Of a DNA stretch of 11,015 nt, positions 4,929-11,015 are shown piece by piece. The notes beneath the pieces are model-generated. The model saw only the letters and a list, made by a program, of their open reading frames with translations. It ran no database searches and had not been told where the DNA came from. This DNA comes from Pseudonocardiaceae bacterium (lineage in GTDB: Bacteria > Actinomycetota > Actinomycetes > Mycobacteriales > Pseudonocardiaceae), in contig JAICSB010000066.1 of NCBI GenBank assembly GCA_025937115.1, positions 1 through 11,015 on the forward strand. Direction: 5' to 3'. Positions within the stretch are counted from its first letter, which is position 1; each line of letters begins with the position of its first letter. The position numbers and the translations under genes were made by a program.

Positions 4929-6895
4929 TCCCCTGGCGGCTGTTCTGGGTGGCCCTGGGCGCGGTGGTGACCGCCGCCCTGGGCGGGTTGCTACAGCTGG
5001 TGGCCGCGCCCACGGCGGCAGTGGCGATCGTCGCAGCCACGGCCACGGCGATCGTCGGGGCACGATGGGGCTTACTGGGGGCTGGTGCCGTGATCGACAT
5101 CCCGATCGCGCGTCGCCGGTCCTACGCCGCCGCCGTCGGCTGGGCCGCTGTGGTGCACGCGGTGTGGATCGTGGTGTTCCTGCTGGCCCCGGCCAGCTCG
5201 ACAGTGCACCTACTGGTCGGCCTGTCGCTGCTCGCCGTGTCCGAGTACGCCGTGGTCGTGGTGGTCGGGTGGCTGGCCAGCCTGCGCCCCCAGTCTTGGG
5301 ATGCCGATGAGGACACCGACCACACAGCCCAAATCATGCGGGCCGCCCTGGACCGTGCCGGGTACGGGCATCTGAAAGTGGTGGGGCACCAACCACTCGG
5401 GGACGACAGTGACTCGCACGGGATCCAGTTCGCCCTACAGATGCCCGCTGGAAAGGAGCCACCCCCTGCCGGGGCGACTGAGAAGATCGCTGTCGCGCTC
5501 GCGGAGATCCTGAAAACCCGGCTGGAGTCCAGTTGGGTGCAACTGCGCAAGACCACCGCCGCCGGGGCCTACACCATCACGGTGCTGTTGCGGGACGTGA
5601 TGGCCGACGTGATCCCCTATGTCGACACCGCTGAGCCCACCTCAATCACCCAGCCAGCTCTGGTCGGGTACGGGGTCAACCGTGAACCTGCGCACCTGCC
5701 GCTGGCTCAGCACGGTCAGGTCGTCGGGAAGTCCCGCTACGGCAAGTCCGGGCTGATCAATGTCCAGTTCGCTCACGGCACTCGCTGCGTCGATGCTGTG
5801 GTGTGGACGTGCGGGGTGGAGAAGCTTTATGACCTCATCGGAGGGTGGGTCGAGCCCTACACCAATACCGACTACCCCATCCCGTTCGACTGGGTCGCAA
5901 ACGGTCCCCGCGACACCCTGGACATGCTCATTGCTGCGATGAACGTCGCCCGCTGGCGTCAGCGCCAACCTATGGCCAGTCGGGTGGGGTTCAAGCACAT
6001 CTGGATCGTTTTGGATGAGGCCAGTTTCGCCTTGCGAAACCAGTCAGTGAAAGGCATCTATCAGGGTCAATTCGTCACCATGTCCCGCATGGCCGCAATG
6101 ATCTCCCAGGGGGCCGGGTCGGGTAACGTGTGGCTGCTGCGTGCCAGTCAGCGTTCCACTCACGACCACGGCGGGGACCATGGCGCCGACATCACCGCCA
6201 ACGTCGGCTATTCCGCAGCCTTCAACTCTCACGACTGGGCAGAAATCGGTCGCCTGATCGGTGACTTCAACCTCCCCATGCCCAGCCATAAGGGCGAGTA
6301 CTGGCTAGACACCGGCCAGGGAGACCTGCCTGTCCTACTCAAGGCCCCCTACATGCAGGAGGTGGACCCCTCCAAGCCCCGCCTGCACGACGGATCGACC
6401 GTGTCGGAGGTGGCCTGGGCACGCCGACATCTGCATCAGGTTCTGGATTCCGGGTCAGCGGAAGCTGCGGGGGACGCCTATCGGTTGCGGTGCACTCGCA
6501 TGGACGACCGGATGCGGTCCTACCTCACCGGGGAGCCTGAGCCGTCAACCGCAACAGAACCGGTGGACCCGCACCGTGCGGGTTACGCCGCGACCATGGC
6601 CGCGCTGACCACAACGCCACCCGCCGACCCGGCCGAGCCAGTGGCGACGATGGTTGGGCGTCGCACCCGAGCGGACCGCATTCTCGACATCATCACAACG
6701 GCCCCTGATCCGGTCACGCCGCAGCAGATCCTGGTCGAACTTCACGGTGCTGGGGACACCACCGCGTCTGATCAGGTGGTCACCAACGCGCTGACCAAGC
6801 TGGTCAGTGATGACCGTGTCAGGCGCCTGGAGCGTGGCCGGTATGAGCCAGCCGACCAAACAAACAACCAAACACACACGGGGGTGGGGCGGTAA
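4925..6895 (+). CDS. traB: FtsK/SpoIIIE-type conjugative DNA translocase (TraB-like)
   Basis: This 656-aa protein would be the motor that pumps double-stranded DNA to a recipient hypha. Four membrane helices occupy about 7-27, 31-52, 68-89 and 93-118. The ATPase region has Walker A GKSRYGKS (268-275), Walker B HIWIVLDE (358-365) and a sensor-like LLRASQRS (404-411), as in FtsK/HerA translocases of AICEs and Streptomyces plasmids. A C-terminal winged helix at about 580-640 (RADRILDII, then TPQQILVEL and NALTKLVSDDRVRRLERGRYE) sits where TraB proteins recognise their clt repeats. Length and domain order are normal and all nucleotide-binding motifs are intact. Its ATG overlaps the upstream stop (ATGA). 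The last residues (ADQTNNQTH) are encoded by one arm of the terminator shared with the convergent gene. The symbol is by analogy. I am sure of the family and less sure of the subfamily. Confidence 0.85.
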   Translation: MIPWRLFWVALGAVVTAALGGLLQLVAAPTAAVAIVAATATAIVGARWGLLGAGAVIDIPIARRRSYAAAVGWAAVVHAVWIVVFLLAPASSTVHLLVGLSLLAVSEYAVVVVVGWLASLRPQSWDADEDTDHTAQIMRAALDRAGYGHLKVVGHQPLGDDSDSHGIQFALQMPAGKEPPPAGATEKIAVALAEILKTRLESSWVQLRKTTAAGAYTITVLLRDVMADVIPYVDTAEPTSITQPALVGYGVNREPAHLPLAQHGQVVGKSRYGKSGLINVQFAHGTRCVDAVVWTCGVEKLYDLIGGWVEPYTNTDYPIPFDWVANGPRDTLDMLIAAMNVARWRQRQPMASRVGFKHIWIVLDEASFALRNQSVKGIYQGQFVTMSRMAAMISQGAGSGNVWLLRASQRSTHDHGGDHGADITANVGYSAAFNSHDWAEIGRLIGDFNLPMPSHKGEYWLDTGQGDLPVLLKAPYMQEVDPSKPRLHDGSTVSEVAWARRHLHQVLDSGSAEAAGDAYRLRCTRMDDRMRSYLTGEPEPSTATEPVDPHRAGYAATMAALTTTPPADPAEPVATMVGRRTRADRILDIITTAPDPVTPQQILVELHGAGDTTASDQVVTNALTKLVSDDRVRRLERGRYEPADQTNNQTHTGVGR

Positions 6896-6943
6896 CGCCT
6901 GGTCAGACCCCCTGGGGGGACTTGTGTGTTTGTTTGTTTGGTC
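6854..6943. terminator. Bidirectional terminator overlapping the 3' ends of two convergent genes
   Basis: GACCAAACAAACAA (6854-6867) is repeated as its perfect reverse complement at 6930-6943. The match then continues as ACACACA (7 bp) after a 4-nt bulge on the left. Between the arms lie GC-rich pairs GGGGGT (6880-6885) and ACCCCC (6907-6912). On either strand the order is A-rich arm, GC-rich stem, T-rich arm, the classic plan of an intrinsic terminator working both ways. Unusually, each arm lies inside coding sequence, in the last codons of the translocase and of the small minus-strand gene. Confidence 0.75.
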
Positions 6944-7115
6944 CGTTGCGGAGAACGGGGCTGGGGAACCCCATGTCGTCCATGCCATCTTCGGGCAGCG
7001 GCGAGGCGGCGGCCTCGATGAGCAGGGTGATCCACCGCTCGGCGGGCATTCCAACGAGCGCGGCCCGCTCGACGGCGGTGGCCAGTGTCGCGTCGTCCAG
7101 GTCGATGGCGGCCAT
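6903..7115 (-). CDS. Small ribbon-helix-helix-like protein, convergent to the translocase gene
   Basis: This 70-aa protein begins MAAIDLDDATLATAV. The pattern is a short strand (AAIDLDD), helix A (ATLATAVERAALVG), a turn (MPAE) and helix B (RWITLLIEAAA), as in CopG/Arc-type DNA-binding proteins and antitoxins. An acidic Met-rich tail (DGMDDMG) and a Lys-containing end follow. Codons end almost always in G or C, which supports a real gene on this strand. I prefer ATG 7115, with a GAGAGGGGG-type ribosome site 7 nt upstream, over GTG 7136, which would add seven residues (MERGGAP). It ends 7 bp from the translocase stop and shares its terminator. It could be a repressor of the transfer region or an unpaired antitoxin. 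No toxin gene is seen beside it. Confidence 0.7.
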   Translation of the reverse strand: MAAIDLDDATLATAVERAALVGMPAERWITLLIEAAASPLPEDGMDDMGFPSPVLRNGPNKQTHKSPQGV

Positions 7116-7237
7116 GGGGGCGCCCCCTCTCTCCACTCCGTGATCATCAGTGTACGTCTCGAATCCGGCGCGGCGTTCCCCTGTCTGGTCGTTACTGGGG
7201 TGGAAGATTCAACAGTCGGTGAAATTCTGGAGGCACG
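7116..7237. promoter_or_regulatory. Divergent intergenic region between the RHH-like gene and the glycosyltransferase operon
   Basis: Transcription of both neighbours must begin in or near this 122-bp gap. For the minus-strand gene a TACACT hexamer (minus strand, 7149-7154) is a plausible -10 box with its start near 7142. No clear -35 is seen. For the plus-strand operon only the Shine-Dalgarno GGAGG (7229-7233), rather close to GTG 7238, is clear. A small RHH protein often controls its own divergent promoter, which would fit here but is inference. Confidence 0.35.
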
Positions 7238-8218
7238 GTGAAGGTCTTCTTTTGGTCGGCTGACTCGTCAGGCTGCGCCTACTACCGATGCGAGTTGCCA
7301 GCCGCCGAGCTGGCCCGCCGTGGGCACGAGACGCACGTCTGCGACCGGATGCCCGAAGACTGGATGGACACCGCCGACGTCATCGTGGGCCAGCGGGTGT
7401 GCCAACCCGGCCCAACGGTCCGTTGGCAGCAACTCGCCCGCGACGGCCGCTGCGGTTTGGTCTACGAGGTCGACGACGACCTCCTCGACATTGACCCGTC
7501 GAACGGCCCGGCGTGGTCGTTTTTCTCGAGACCGGAGATCCGCGCCAACGTGATCCGCAATATCGAGGTCGCCGATCTCGTGACCGTGTCCACGGAACCG
7601 TTGGCGGAAGTAATGCGCCGGTGGAACCGCAATGTCACCGTGCTGCCGAACTGCGTACCGGCGTCGCTATTGGATGCCCCGCCCGCCCCCGGATGGAAAG
7701 GGCTCACCCTCGGGTGGTCCGGCGGAATGTCGCACAAGCTGGATCTCGCCGAAGCGCGCGACCCGGTGCGCCAGTTCCTGCGCCGGTACCCCGATGCGGG
7801 ACTGCACATCATGGGCCACGTTGATCCCGACTTCTGCAAAGCGATGCCAACTGAGCGACTGCACATCACGAAGTGGGTCGACTCGGTACCCGACTTCCAT
7901 GAGCTGATCGACTTCGATGTGGCGCTGGCCCCGCTGCGGCCGTCACCGTTCAACCGCTCCAAATCGGCCATCCGCTGCCTCGAAGCTGCCGCGCTCGGCA
8001 TCCCCGTGATCGCCTCAGACTTCGGCCCCTACGCCGGGTTCGTCGCACACGGCGTCACGGGGCTTCTGGTGAGCCGCCCACACGAGTGGGGCATGCACTT
8101 GCGGACCCTGCTCAACCCGACCACCCGGCGGGAGATAGGCCGCAAGGCCCGCGCACTGGCCGCGCAGCACACCATTGAGGGCAGTATCGAGCTGTGGGAG
8201 AAGGCGCTATGCGGCTGA
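7238..8218 (+). CDS. Glycosyltransferase, GT4 family (GT-B fold)
   Basis: This 326-aa enzyme would move a sugar from a nucleotide donor to an unknown acceptor. The N-terminal Rossmann half begins MKVFFWSADSSGCAYYRCELPAAEL. The C-terminal half has GWSGGMSHK (159-167), then the donor-binding block NRSKSAIRCLEAAALGIPVIAS (239-260) with Glu249, and GVTGLLV (272-278), all typical of GT4 enzymes. No signal peptide or membrane helix is present, so it should be cytoplasmic. It is somewhat shorter than many GT4 proteins, as are phage-encoded members. It starts at GTG with GGAGG only 4 nt upstream. The methyltransferase gene begins 10 bp before its end, and a GT2 gene follows, so the three form one operon. 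The acceptor may be a virion protein or a cell-envelope glycan. The sequence does not say which. Confidence 0.88.
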   Translation: MKVFFWSADSSGCAYYRCELPAAELARRGHETHVCDRMPEDWMDTADVIVGQRVCQPGPTVRWQQLARDGRCGLVYEVDDDLLDIDPSNGPAWSFFSRPEIRANVIRNIEVADLVTVSTEPLAEVMRRWNRNVTVLPNCVPASLLDAPPAPGWKGLTLGWSGGMSHKLDLAEARDPVRQFLRRYPDAGLHIMGHVDPDFCKAMPTERLHITKWVDSVPDFHELIDFDVALAPLRPSPFNRSKSAIRCLEAAALGIPVIASDFGPYAGFVAHGVTGLLVSRPHEWGMHLRTLLNPTTRREIGRKARALAAQHTIEGSIELWEKALCG

Positions 8219-8781
8219 CCGTCGGCAGTGAGGCCCGGTTCACGAGCCCCAACTTCGATTGCCCGCACCCCGACTACTGGACGTCGACGGACGACGATTC
8301 CACGGAGCTGGAGGTGACTTCGCTCGTCGCGGCGTTCGTGGTGGCGCTCCAGCCGGAGCTGGTGGTGGAGACGGGCACGGCGTGGGGACAGACGGCGGAG
8401 GCGATCGGCCGGGCGCTGGTCGCCAACGGGCACGGGCGACTGGTCACGCTGGAGCCGGACCGGGAACGCGCCCACTTCTCATCGGAAAGGTGCACTGGGC
8501 TGCCCGTATCCGTGCACATCGGATTGAGCCTTGACTACACGCCAGACGAGCCGATCGACTTCGCGTGGTTCGACTCCCTGTGCCACCTGCGCGTCTTGGA
8601 GTTCCGGCGGTACCTGCCGCACATGTCGGGCCGGGCGGTGGTGGGGTTCCATGACACCGGCCCGCAGCACCCGGTGCGCGGCCTGCTGGAGGAGTTGGTG
8701 GCCGATGGGATGTTGGCGCCGCCGCTGTATCTGCCGACGCCGCGCGGGGTGTGCTTCGCGAGGGTGGAGGGGCCGCGATGA
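8209..8781 (+). CDS. Class I SAM-dependent methyltransferase-like protein
   Basis: This 190-aa protein has a glycine-rich SAM-binding loop VVETGTAWGQTA (52-63), an acidic residue ending the next strand (LVTLEPD, Glu82), an IDFAWFDS strand (116-123) where a metal or substrate acid would sit, and GFHDTG (146-151). This layout matches class I O-methyltransferases of the Methyltransf_24 or cephalosporin-hydroxylase-like type. ATG 8209 is preferred over GTG 8194, because GGGAG (8196-8200) lies 8 nt before it and an earlier start would extend the overlap with the glycosyltransferase. Between two glycosyltransferase genes, methylation of a transferred sugar is the natural guess. The exact target is unknown. 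Confidence 0.75.
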   Translation: MRLTVGSEARFTSPNFDCPHPDYWTSTDDDSTELEVTSLVAAFVVALQPELVVETGTAWGQTAEAIGRALVANGHGRLVTLEPDRERAHFSSERCTGLPVSVHIGLSLDYTPDEPIDFAWFDSLCHLRVLEFRRYLPHMSGRAVVGFHDTGPQHPVRGLLEELVADGMLAPPLYLPTPRGVCFARVEGPR

Positions 8782-9353
8782 GTAGCGACATCACGGTGGT
8801 CATCGCCACCATCCCGATCCGGGCGAAGATGCTCCGCAAGGCCCTGGCGTCGGTGGTGCTCCAGACCTTCCAACCGGCGGCCATCGTTGTCGAGTACGAC
8901 CACGAGCACACGGGCGCTGCCGCGACTAAGAACCGGGGCCTGGCGAAGGTCACCACGGAGTGGGTCGCCTTCCTGGATGACGACGACCAGTTCATGCCGG
9001 AGCACTTGGAGAAGCTGCGTGAGGCGCAGCTCGACTCCGGCGCCGACGTCGTCTACTCCATGCCGTTCATTCCGCAGATCCCCGGTGGGATCGACCCGTC
9101 GGGGATGCGGGGAGCCCCGTTCGATGCGGATGAGCTGCGGCGGCGGTCCTACATTCAGACCACCAGCCTGATCCGCACGAAGATGTTCCGAGCGTCGGGC
9201 GGCTTCCAGTGCCCGCCGGGCAGCGACTATGACGACTGGGGCGGATTTATCGCCCTGCTCGATTCGGGGGCGACGTTCTATCACCATCCCGAGCAGACTT
9301 TCATTTGGGAGCACCACGGCCGGAACACGTCGGGCCGCGCGGACCGCTGGTGA
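8778..9353 (+). CDS. Small glycosyltransferase, GT2 family (GT-A fold)
   Basis: This 191-aa protein opens with ITVVIATIPIRAKMLRKALASVVLQT, the usual nucleotide-sugar-binding start of GT2 enzymes. It carries the metal/donor motif FLDDDD (65-70) and a later acidic site DYDDWG (150-155), where the catalytic base is expected. It is short for the family but holds the complete GT-A core, and no membrane helix is seen. I start it at ATG 8778, which overlaps the methyltransferase stop (ATGA) and has GGAGG 7 nt upstream. A start 27 bp earlier lacks this support. It probably adds a second sugar to the product of the GT4 enzyme, or primes the acceptor. Order of action is not deducible. Confidence 0.83.
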   Translation: MSSDITVVIATIPIRAKMLRKALASVVLQTFQPAAIVVEYDHEHTGAAATKNRGLAKVTTEWVAFLDDDDQFMPEHLEKLREAQLDSGADVVYSMPFIPQIPGGIDPSGMRGAPFDADELRRRSYIQTTSLIRTKMFRASGGFQCPPGSDYDDWGGFIALLDSGATFYHHPEQTFIWEHHGRNTSGRADRW

Positions 9354-9356
9354 TTC

Positions 9357-9397
9357 GGTACATCTCCGGGTATATGTTGTGGTACAGTCACGGGTAT
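9357..9397 (+). promoter_or_regulatory. Tandem 24-bp-period repeat over a probable leaderless promoter
   Basis: GGTACA-4nt-CGGGTAT occurs at 9357-9373 and again at 9381-9397, identical at all 13 fixed positions and differing only in the four middle bases. The second copy contains TACAGT (9383-9388), a good actinobacterial -10 box, exactly 7 nt before the ATG at 9396. No Shine-Dalgarno sequence is present, so transcription probably starts at the ATG. A regulator binding both copies would cover the -10 and -35 regions. Confidence 0.55.
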
Positions 9398-9683
9398 GAC
9401 CAGACACCCCGACAAGATCGCAGAGAACAAGCTGCGGCGCATCGCCGACCGCCGGGGACTCACCCTCAAAAAGTCCCCCCGCCGAGACTCCAAGGCACTC
9501 GACTACGGCACGTACAAGCTGATCATCGAGACCGAGGACGCAGACGGCAAGCACGAGCACGAGTGGCGCGCCGGACTGCGCTTCGACCAGATCGAGGCAG
9601 CGTTGGACGAATACTCGGCGCAGGAAGACGCCGCCACCCCCGACGACCCACGCACTGAGGAGAACGACCCATGCGCAGACTGA
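9396..9683 (+). CDS. Small charged hypothetical protein of an actinobacterial type
   Basis: This 95-aa protein reads KLRRIADRRGLTLKKSPRRDSKALDYGTYKLI at residues 12-43, then ends in a very acidic tail (residues 75-95). The basic RADRRGL...KSRRRDP..LDYG pattern recurs in small proteins across actinobacteria and their phages. As far as I know its function has not been established. The first half could form two strands after a helix and bind nucleic acid. The ATG appears leaderless (see the promoter entry), which makes it the first gene of its own unit, separate from the glycosyltransferase operon 42 bp upstream. The lipoprotein gene begins 13 bp before its stop, implying co-translation. Confidence 0.75.
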   Translation: MTRHPDKIAENKLRRIADRRGLTLKKSPRRDSKALDYGTYKLIIETEDADGKHEHEWRAGLRFDQIEAALDEYSAQEDAATPDDPRTEENDPCAD

Positions 9684-10189
9684 TCCTCGCCGTCCCGCTG
9701 ATCCTCGCGGCCGTCGTCGGGTGCAGCGGGCCAGTGGTCCAGCGGCCCCTGACGCCCGCCGCTGACTGGGCGAACCAGTCCGCCCCGCCCGCGATGCTCA
9801 CGTTCGGCCAGACGCACACCTGGCCGGGCGGGGACACCGTCACCGTCAGCGCACCGCGCCGCATGACCGAAGCACCTTCGATCATCGACGGCCGGGCGGG
9901 GCAGTTCCTAGTCGTGGACATCACCGTGCACAACGGCGGGCAGGCCACCCGGTCGGCCAGCGACTACCTGACGATGGCCACGATCAACGACAGGTCCGTG
10001 GACTACGCCGCGATGCGGGGCCACACAGACCTGGTCCGGTCCAATGCGAGCATCCCGCCCGGCGGCGCGCTCGCATGGTCTGAGGCATATCCGGTGACCG
10101 ATACTGGGGCGGTCAGGTTCGCTGTCCAAATGAGCGGCTCACAGGCCGACCCGCAGCGCCCCGTCGTGTTCTACCAGGGCACCGCCTGA
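9671..10189 (+). CDS. Secreted lipoprotein with DUF4352-like domain
   Basis: This 172-aa protein starts MRRLILAVPLILAAVVGCSG, a lipoprotein signal peptide with lipobox VVGC and lipidated Cys18, so it should be anchored outside the cytoplasmic membrane. After a Pro-rich linker, residues 45-170 form a beta-rich immunoglobulin-like region with TWPGGDTVTVSAP, QFLVVDITVHNGG and SIPPGGALAWSEAYPV, the style of DUF4352 domains. GAGGAG (9657-9662) lies 8 nt before the ATG. It overlaps the small charged protein gene and is followed by a strong hairpin terminator. DUF4352 lipoproteins are common in actinomycetes with no defined role. Beside phage genes, a surface function such as superinfection exclusion is possible but unproven. 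Confidence 0.82.
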   Translation: MRRLILAVPLILAAVVGCSGPVVQRPLTPAADWANQSAPPAMLTFGQTHTWPGGDTVTVSAPRRMTEAPSIIDGRAGQFLVVDITVHNGGQATRSASDYLTMATINDRSVDYAAMRGHTDLVRSNASIPPGGALAWSEAYPVTDTGAVRFAVQMSGSQADPQRPVVFYQGTA

Positions 10190-10204
10190 TCGCAGAATCG
10201 CTTA

Positions 10205-10250
10205 CAGCTCGCCCTGTACGGCCCACAGAGGGCCTGTGCGGGGCGAGCTG
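10205..10250. terminator. GC-rich hairpin terminator between convergent genes
   Basis: CAGCTCGCCC (10205-10214) pairs perfectly with GGGCGAGCTG (10241-10250), and inside it GGCCC (10220-10224) pairs with GGGCC (10230-10234) around a 5-nt loop. The hairpin lies between the lipoprotein stop (10189) and the minus-strand tail-gene stop (10267), so it can end transcription from both sides. There is no T-tract, which is common for actinomycete terminators. Confidence 0.8.
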
Positions 10251-10266
10251 GTGTGAGGGGAAGGGT

Positions 10267-11015
10267 CTAGTACACCGTTCCGGACGTGCTCACGGTCGGA
10301 CCCATGTCCTCGATCACGATCTCACCCAGCGACGTGGTAGCTGCATCGTTGGTCAGCGTGCCGGAGCCGATGGCACAGAACACCGCAACCATCACGCCCA
10401 GCGTCCCGGTGAACCCGCAGGGATAGAGTCCGATCACATCGAGCGAGTCCGGCACCGACGCCACCCGGTGGTCGGTGAGCGCGCGGGCGACCTGCGTGGA
10501 AAACACGGTGGGCTCAGTGCCGTCGGTTGTGGTTCGCATCTCCACCTGAGATGTCGCCGGTACCGTGGCCGCGTCGATCTCCAGGTGCGCCCACAGTTTG
10601 TAGGTGCGCCCACTGACCACTGAGGCGAACGCCGAGATGATCCGCTGCGCGGTGCCTGACGTGGTCGCCGTAGTCGATATGGACGTGGTGCGCCGGTTTC
10701 GGCCGACAACCCCCTGCGATCTAGCGGCCAGGTCAGTGGTCAAGCTCGTCACGTCAGATTCGGCGTGCGTGTGCACGGCGGCGGCCTTGCCCGCCAGGTC
10801 GGCCACCAGGCTCGTGACATCGGACTCAGCGTGGGAGTGCACGAGTGGCGCCTTGCCCCGCCCGTCGAGCACCCCGATCGCCGCGATGACCAGATAAGAG
10901 TTGCCCACCGGTAGCAGCACCACCCGGTCGCCCGCCTGGGGCGTGTACCCGGCGTAAAGGTACGTCTTGCCAGACAGGGTGGTCTCACCATCGAACGTGA
11001 TCTTCGGGTTGCCGG
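10267..11015 (-). CDS. Phage minor tail / tail-fibre-like protein, C-terminal part (runs off the window)
   Basis: The frame is open from the right edge of the window to TAG at 10267, giving at least 248 residues. The GTG at 10923 is probably internal, because the 30 codons before it read like protein (PKITFDGE, LYAGYTPQAGDRVVLL) with no stop. The first part resembles a small beta domain common in actinophage tail proteins (AGDRVVLLPVGNSYLVIAAIG). Next come two copies of a 22-residue repeat, HSHAESDVTSLVADLAGK then HTHAESDVTSLTTDLAAR, the HxHxxSDVT motif of phage tail fibres. The remaining 150 residues form a Ser/Thr-rich beta-like end domain ending in TSGTVY. It lies alone at the end of a leftward unit whose other genes would be to the right. 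Receptor contact or side-fibre structure is the likely role. Confidence 0.75.
   Translation of the reverse strand, partial: GNPKITFDGETTLSGKTYLYAGYTPQAGDRVVLLPVGNSYLVIAAIGVLDGRGKAPLVHSHAESDVTSLVADLAGKAAAVHTHAESDVTSLTTDLAARSQGVVGRNRRTTSISTTATTSGTAQRIISAFASVVSGRTYKLWAHLEIDAATVPATSQVEMRTTTDGTEPTVFSTQVARALTDHRVASVPDSLDVIGLYPCGFTGTLGVMVAVFCAIGSGTLTNDAATTSLGEIVIEDMGPTVSTSGTVY
10720..10839 (-). repeat. 22-residue HxHAESDVTSL tandem repeat in the tail protein
   Basis: The unit starting HSHAESDVTSL (10774-10839) is followed directly by the one starting HTHAESDVTSL (10720-10773). The first 11 residues differ at one position only. HxH-containing repeats of this type are found in trimeric phage tail fibres, where the His residues may bind metal along the trimer axis. 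That detail is known from other fibres and only inferred here. Confidence 0.7.

Noticed and set aside
4925..5100. The translocase as the host chromosome-segregation FtsK
   Set aside because: The protein is shorter, lies in an operon with DUF2637 and accessory genes, and has the four-helix N-terminus and domain order of TraB-type transfer proteins.
8194..8208. Earlier GTG start for the methyltransferase
   Set aside because: It would extend the overlap with the glycosyltransferase and leave the good ribosome site GGGAG inside the gene. ATG 8209 fits better.
9378..9391. Crp-like site TGTG-N6-TCAC upstream of the small-protein gene
   Set aside because: The half-site spacing is one base short of the Crp consensus, and the match is better explained by the 24-bp-period direct repeat.
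10749..10923. GTG at 10923 as the true start of the tail protein
   Set aside because: The same frame is open and protein-like to the window edge, and no ribosome site stands out before 10923. The gene is treated as partial.
1..11015. CRISPR array, insertion sequence or restriction system
   Set aside because: No spaced palindromic repeat array, transposase or restriction/methylase motif is visible. The GCGACA and ATTC repeats are too short and closely spaced for CRISPR, and the methyltransferase at 8209 lacks DNA-methylase motifs.

Overview
The window is high-GC DNA with GTG starts, tightly overlapping genes and strongly G/C-ending codons. It looks like an actinomycete (Streptomyces/Pseudonocardia-type high-GC Actinobacteria) or one of its mobile elements. 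No housekeeping gene is present. The content is accessory: an integration end, a conjugation operon of the actinomycete integrative and conjugative element (AICE) type, a sugar-transfer cassette, and the end of a phage tail gene.

Layout. Bases 1-173 are non-coding with phased ATTC repeats. A complete tyrosine recombinase lies on the minus strand (174-1082). Bases 1083-1412 hold a probable attachment/recombination region: a tRNA 3'-half-like segment (1207-1248, minus strand) between 10-bp inverted repeats, several shorter repeats, and a hairpin-rich leader. From 1413 to 6895 one plus-strand operon with overlapping or near-touching genes encodes two small related proteins, a four-helix DUF2637 (SpdB-like) membrane protein, a 732-aa membrane-anchored Gly/Arg-rich protein, and an FtsK/TraB-type DNA translocase with a C-terminal winged helix. 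The DUF2637 gene carries a cluster of GCGACA repeats that recur in all three codon frames. These are candidate recognition sites for the translocase. A small ribbon-helix-helix-like gene (6903-7115, minus) converges on the translocase gene, and the two 3' ends share a symmetric terminator.

The right part starts with GT4 glycosyltransferase, methyltransferase and GT2 glycosyltransferase genes (7238-9353, plus strand, overlapping). A probably leaderless small-protein gene and a lipoprotein gene follow (9396-10189). A strong hairpin terminator (10205-10250) separates these from a minus-strand phage tail protein that runs off the right edge.

How it may fit together (inference). The recombinase and att-like segment would handle site-specific integration. 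The DUF2637/translocase operon would move double-stranded DNA between mycelial cells in the TraB manner. The sugar cassette could decorate a virion protein or the host surface. AICE-type transfer genes within about 3.4 kb of phage tail sequence suggest a phage-conjugative-element hybrid or two abutting elements. The window alone cannot decide between these. No replication protein, excisionase or repressor was recognised with confidence.
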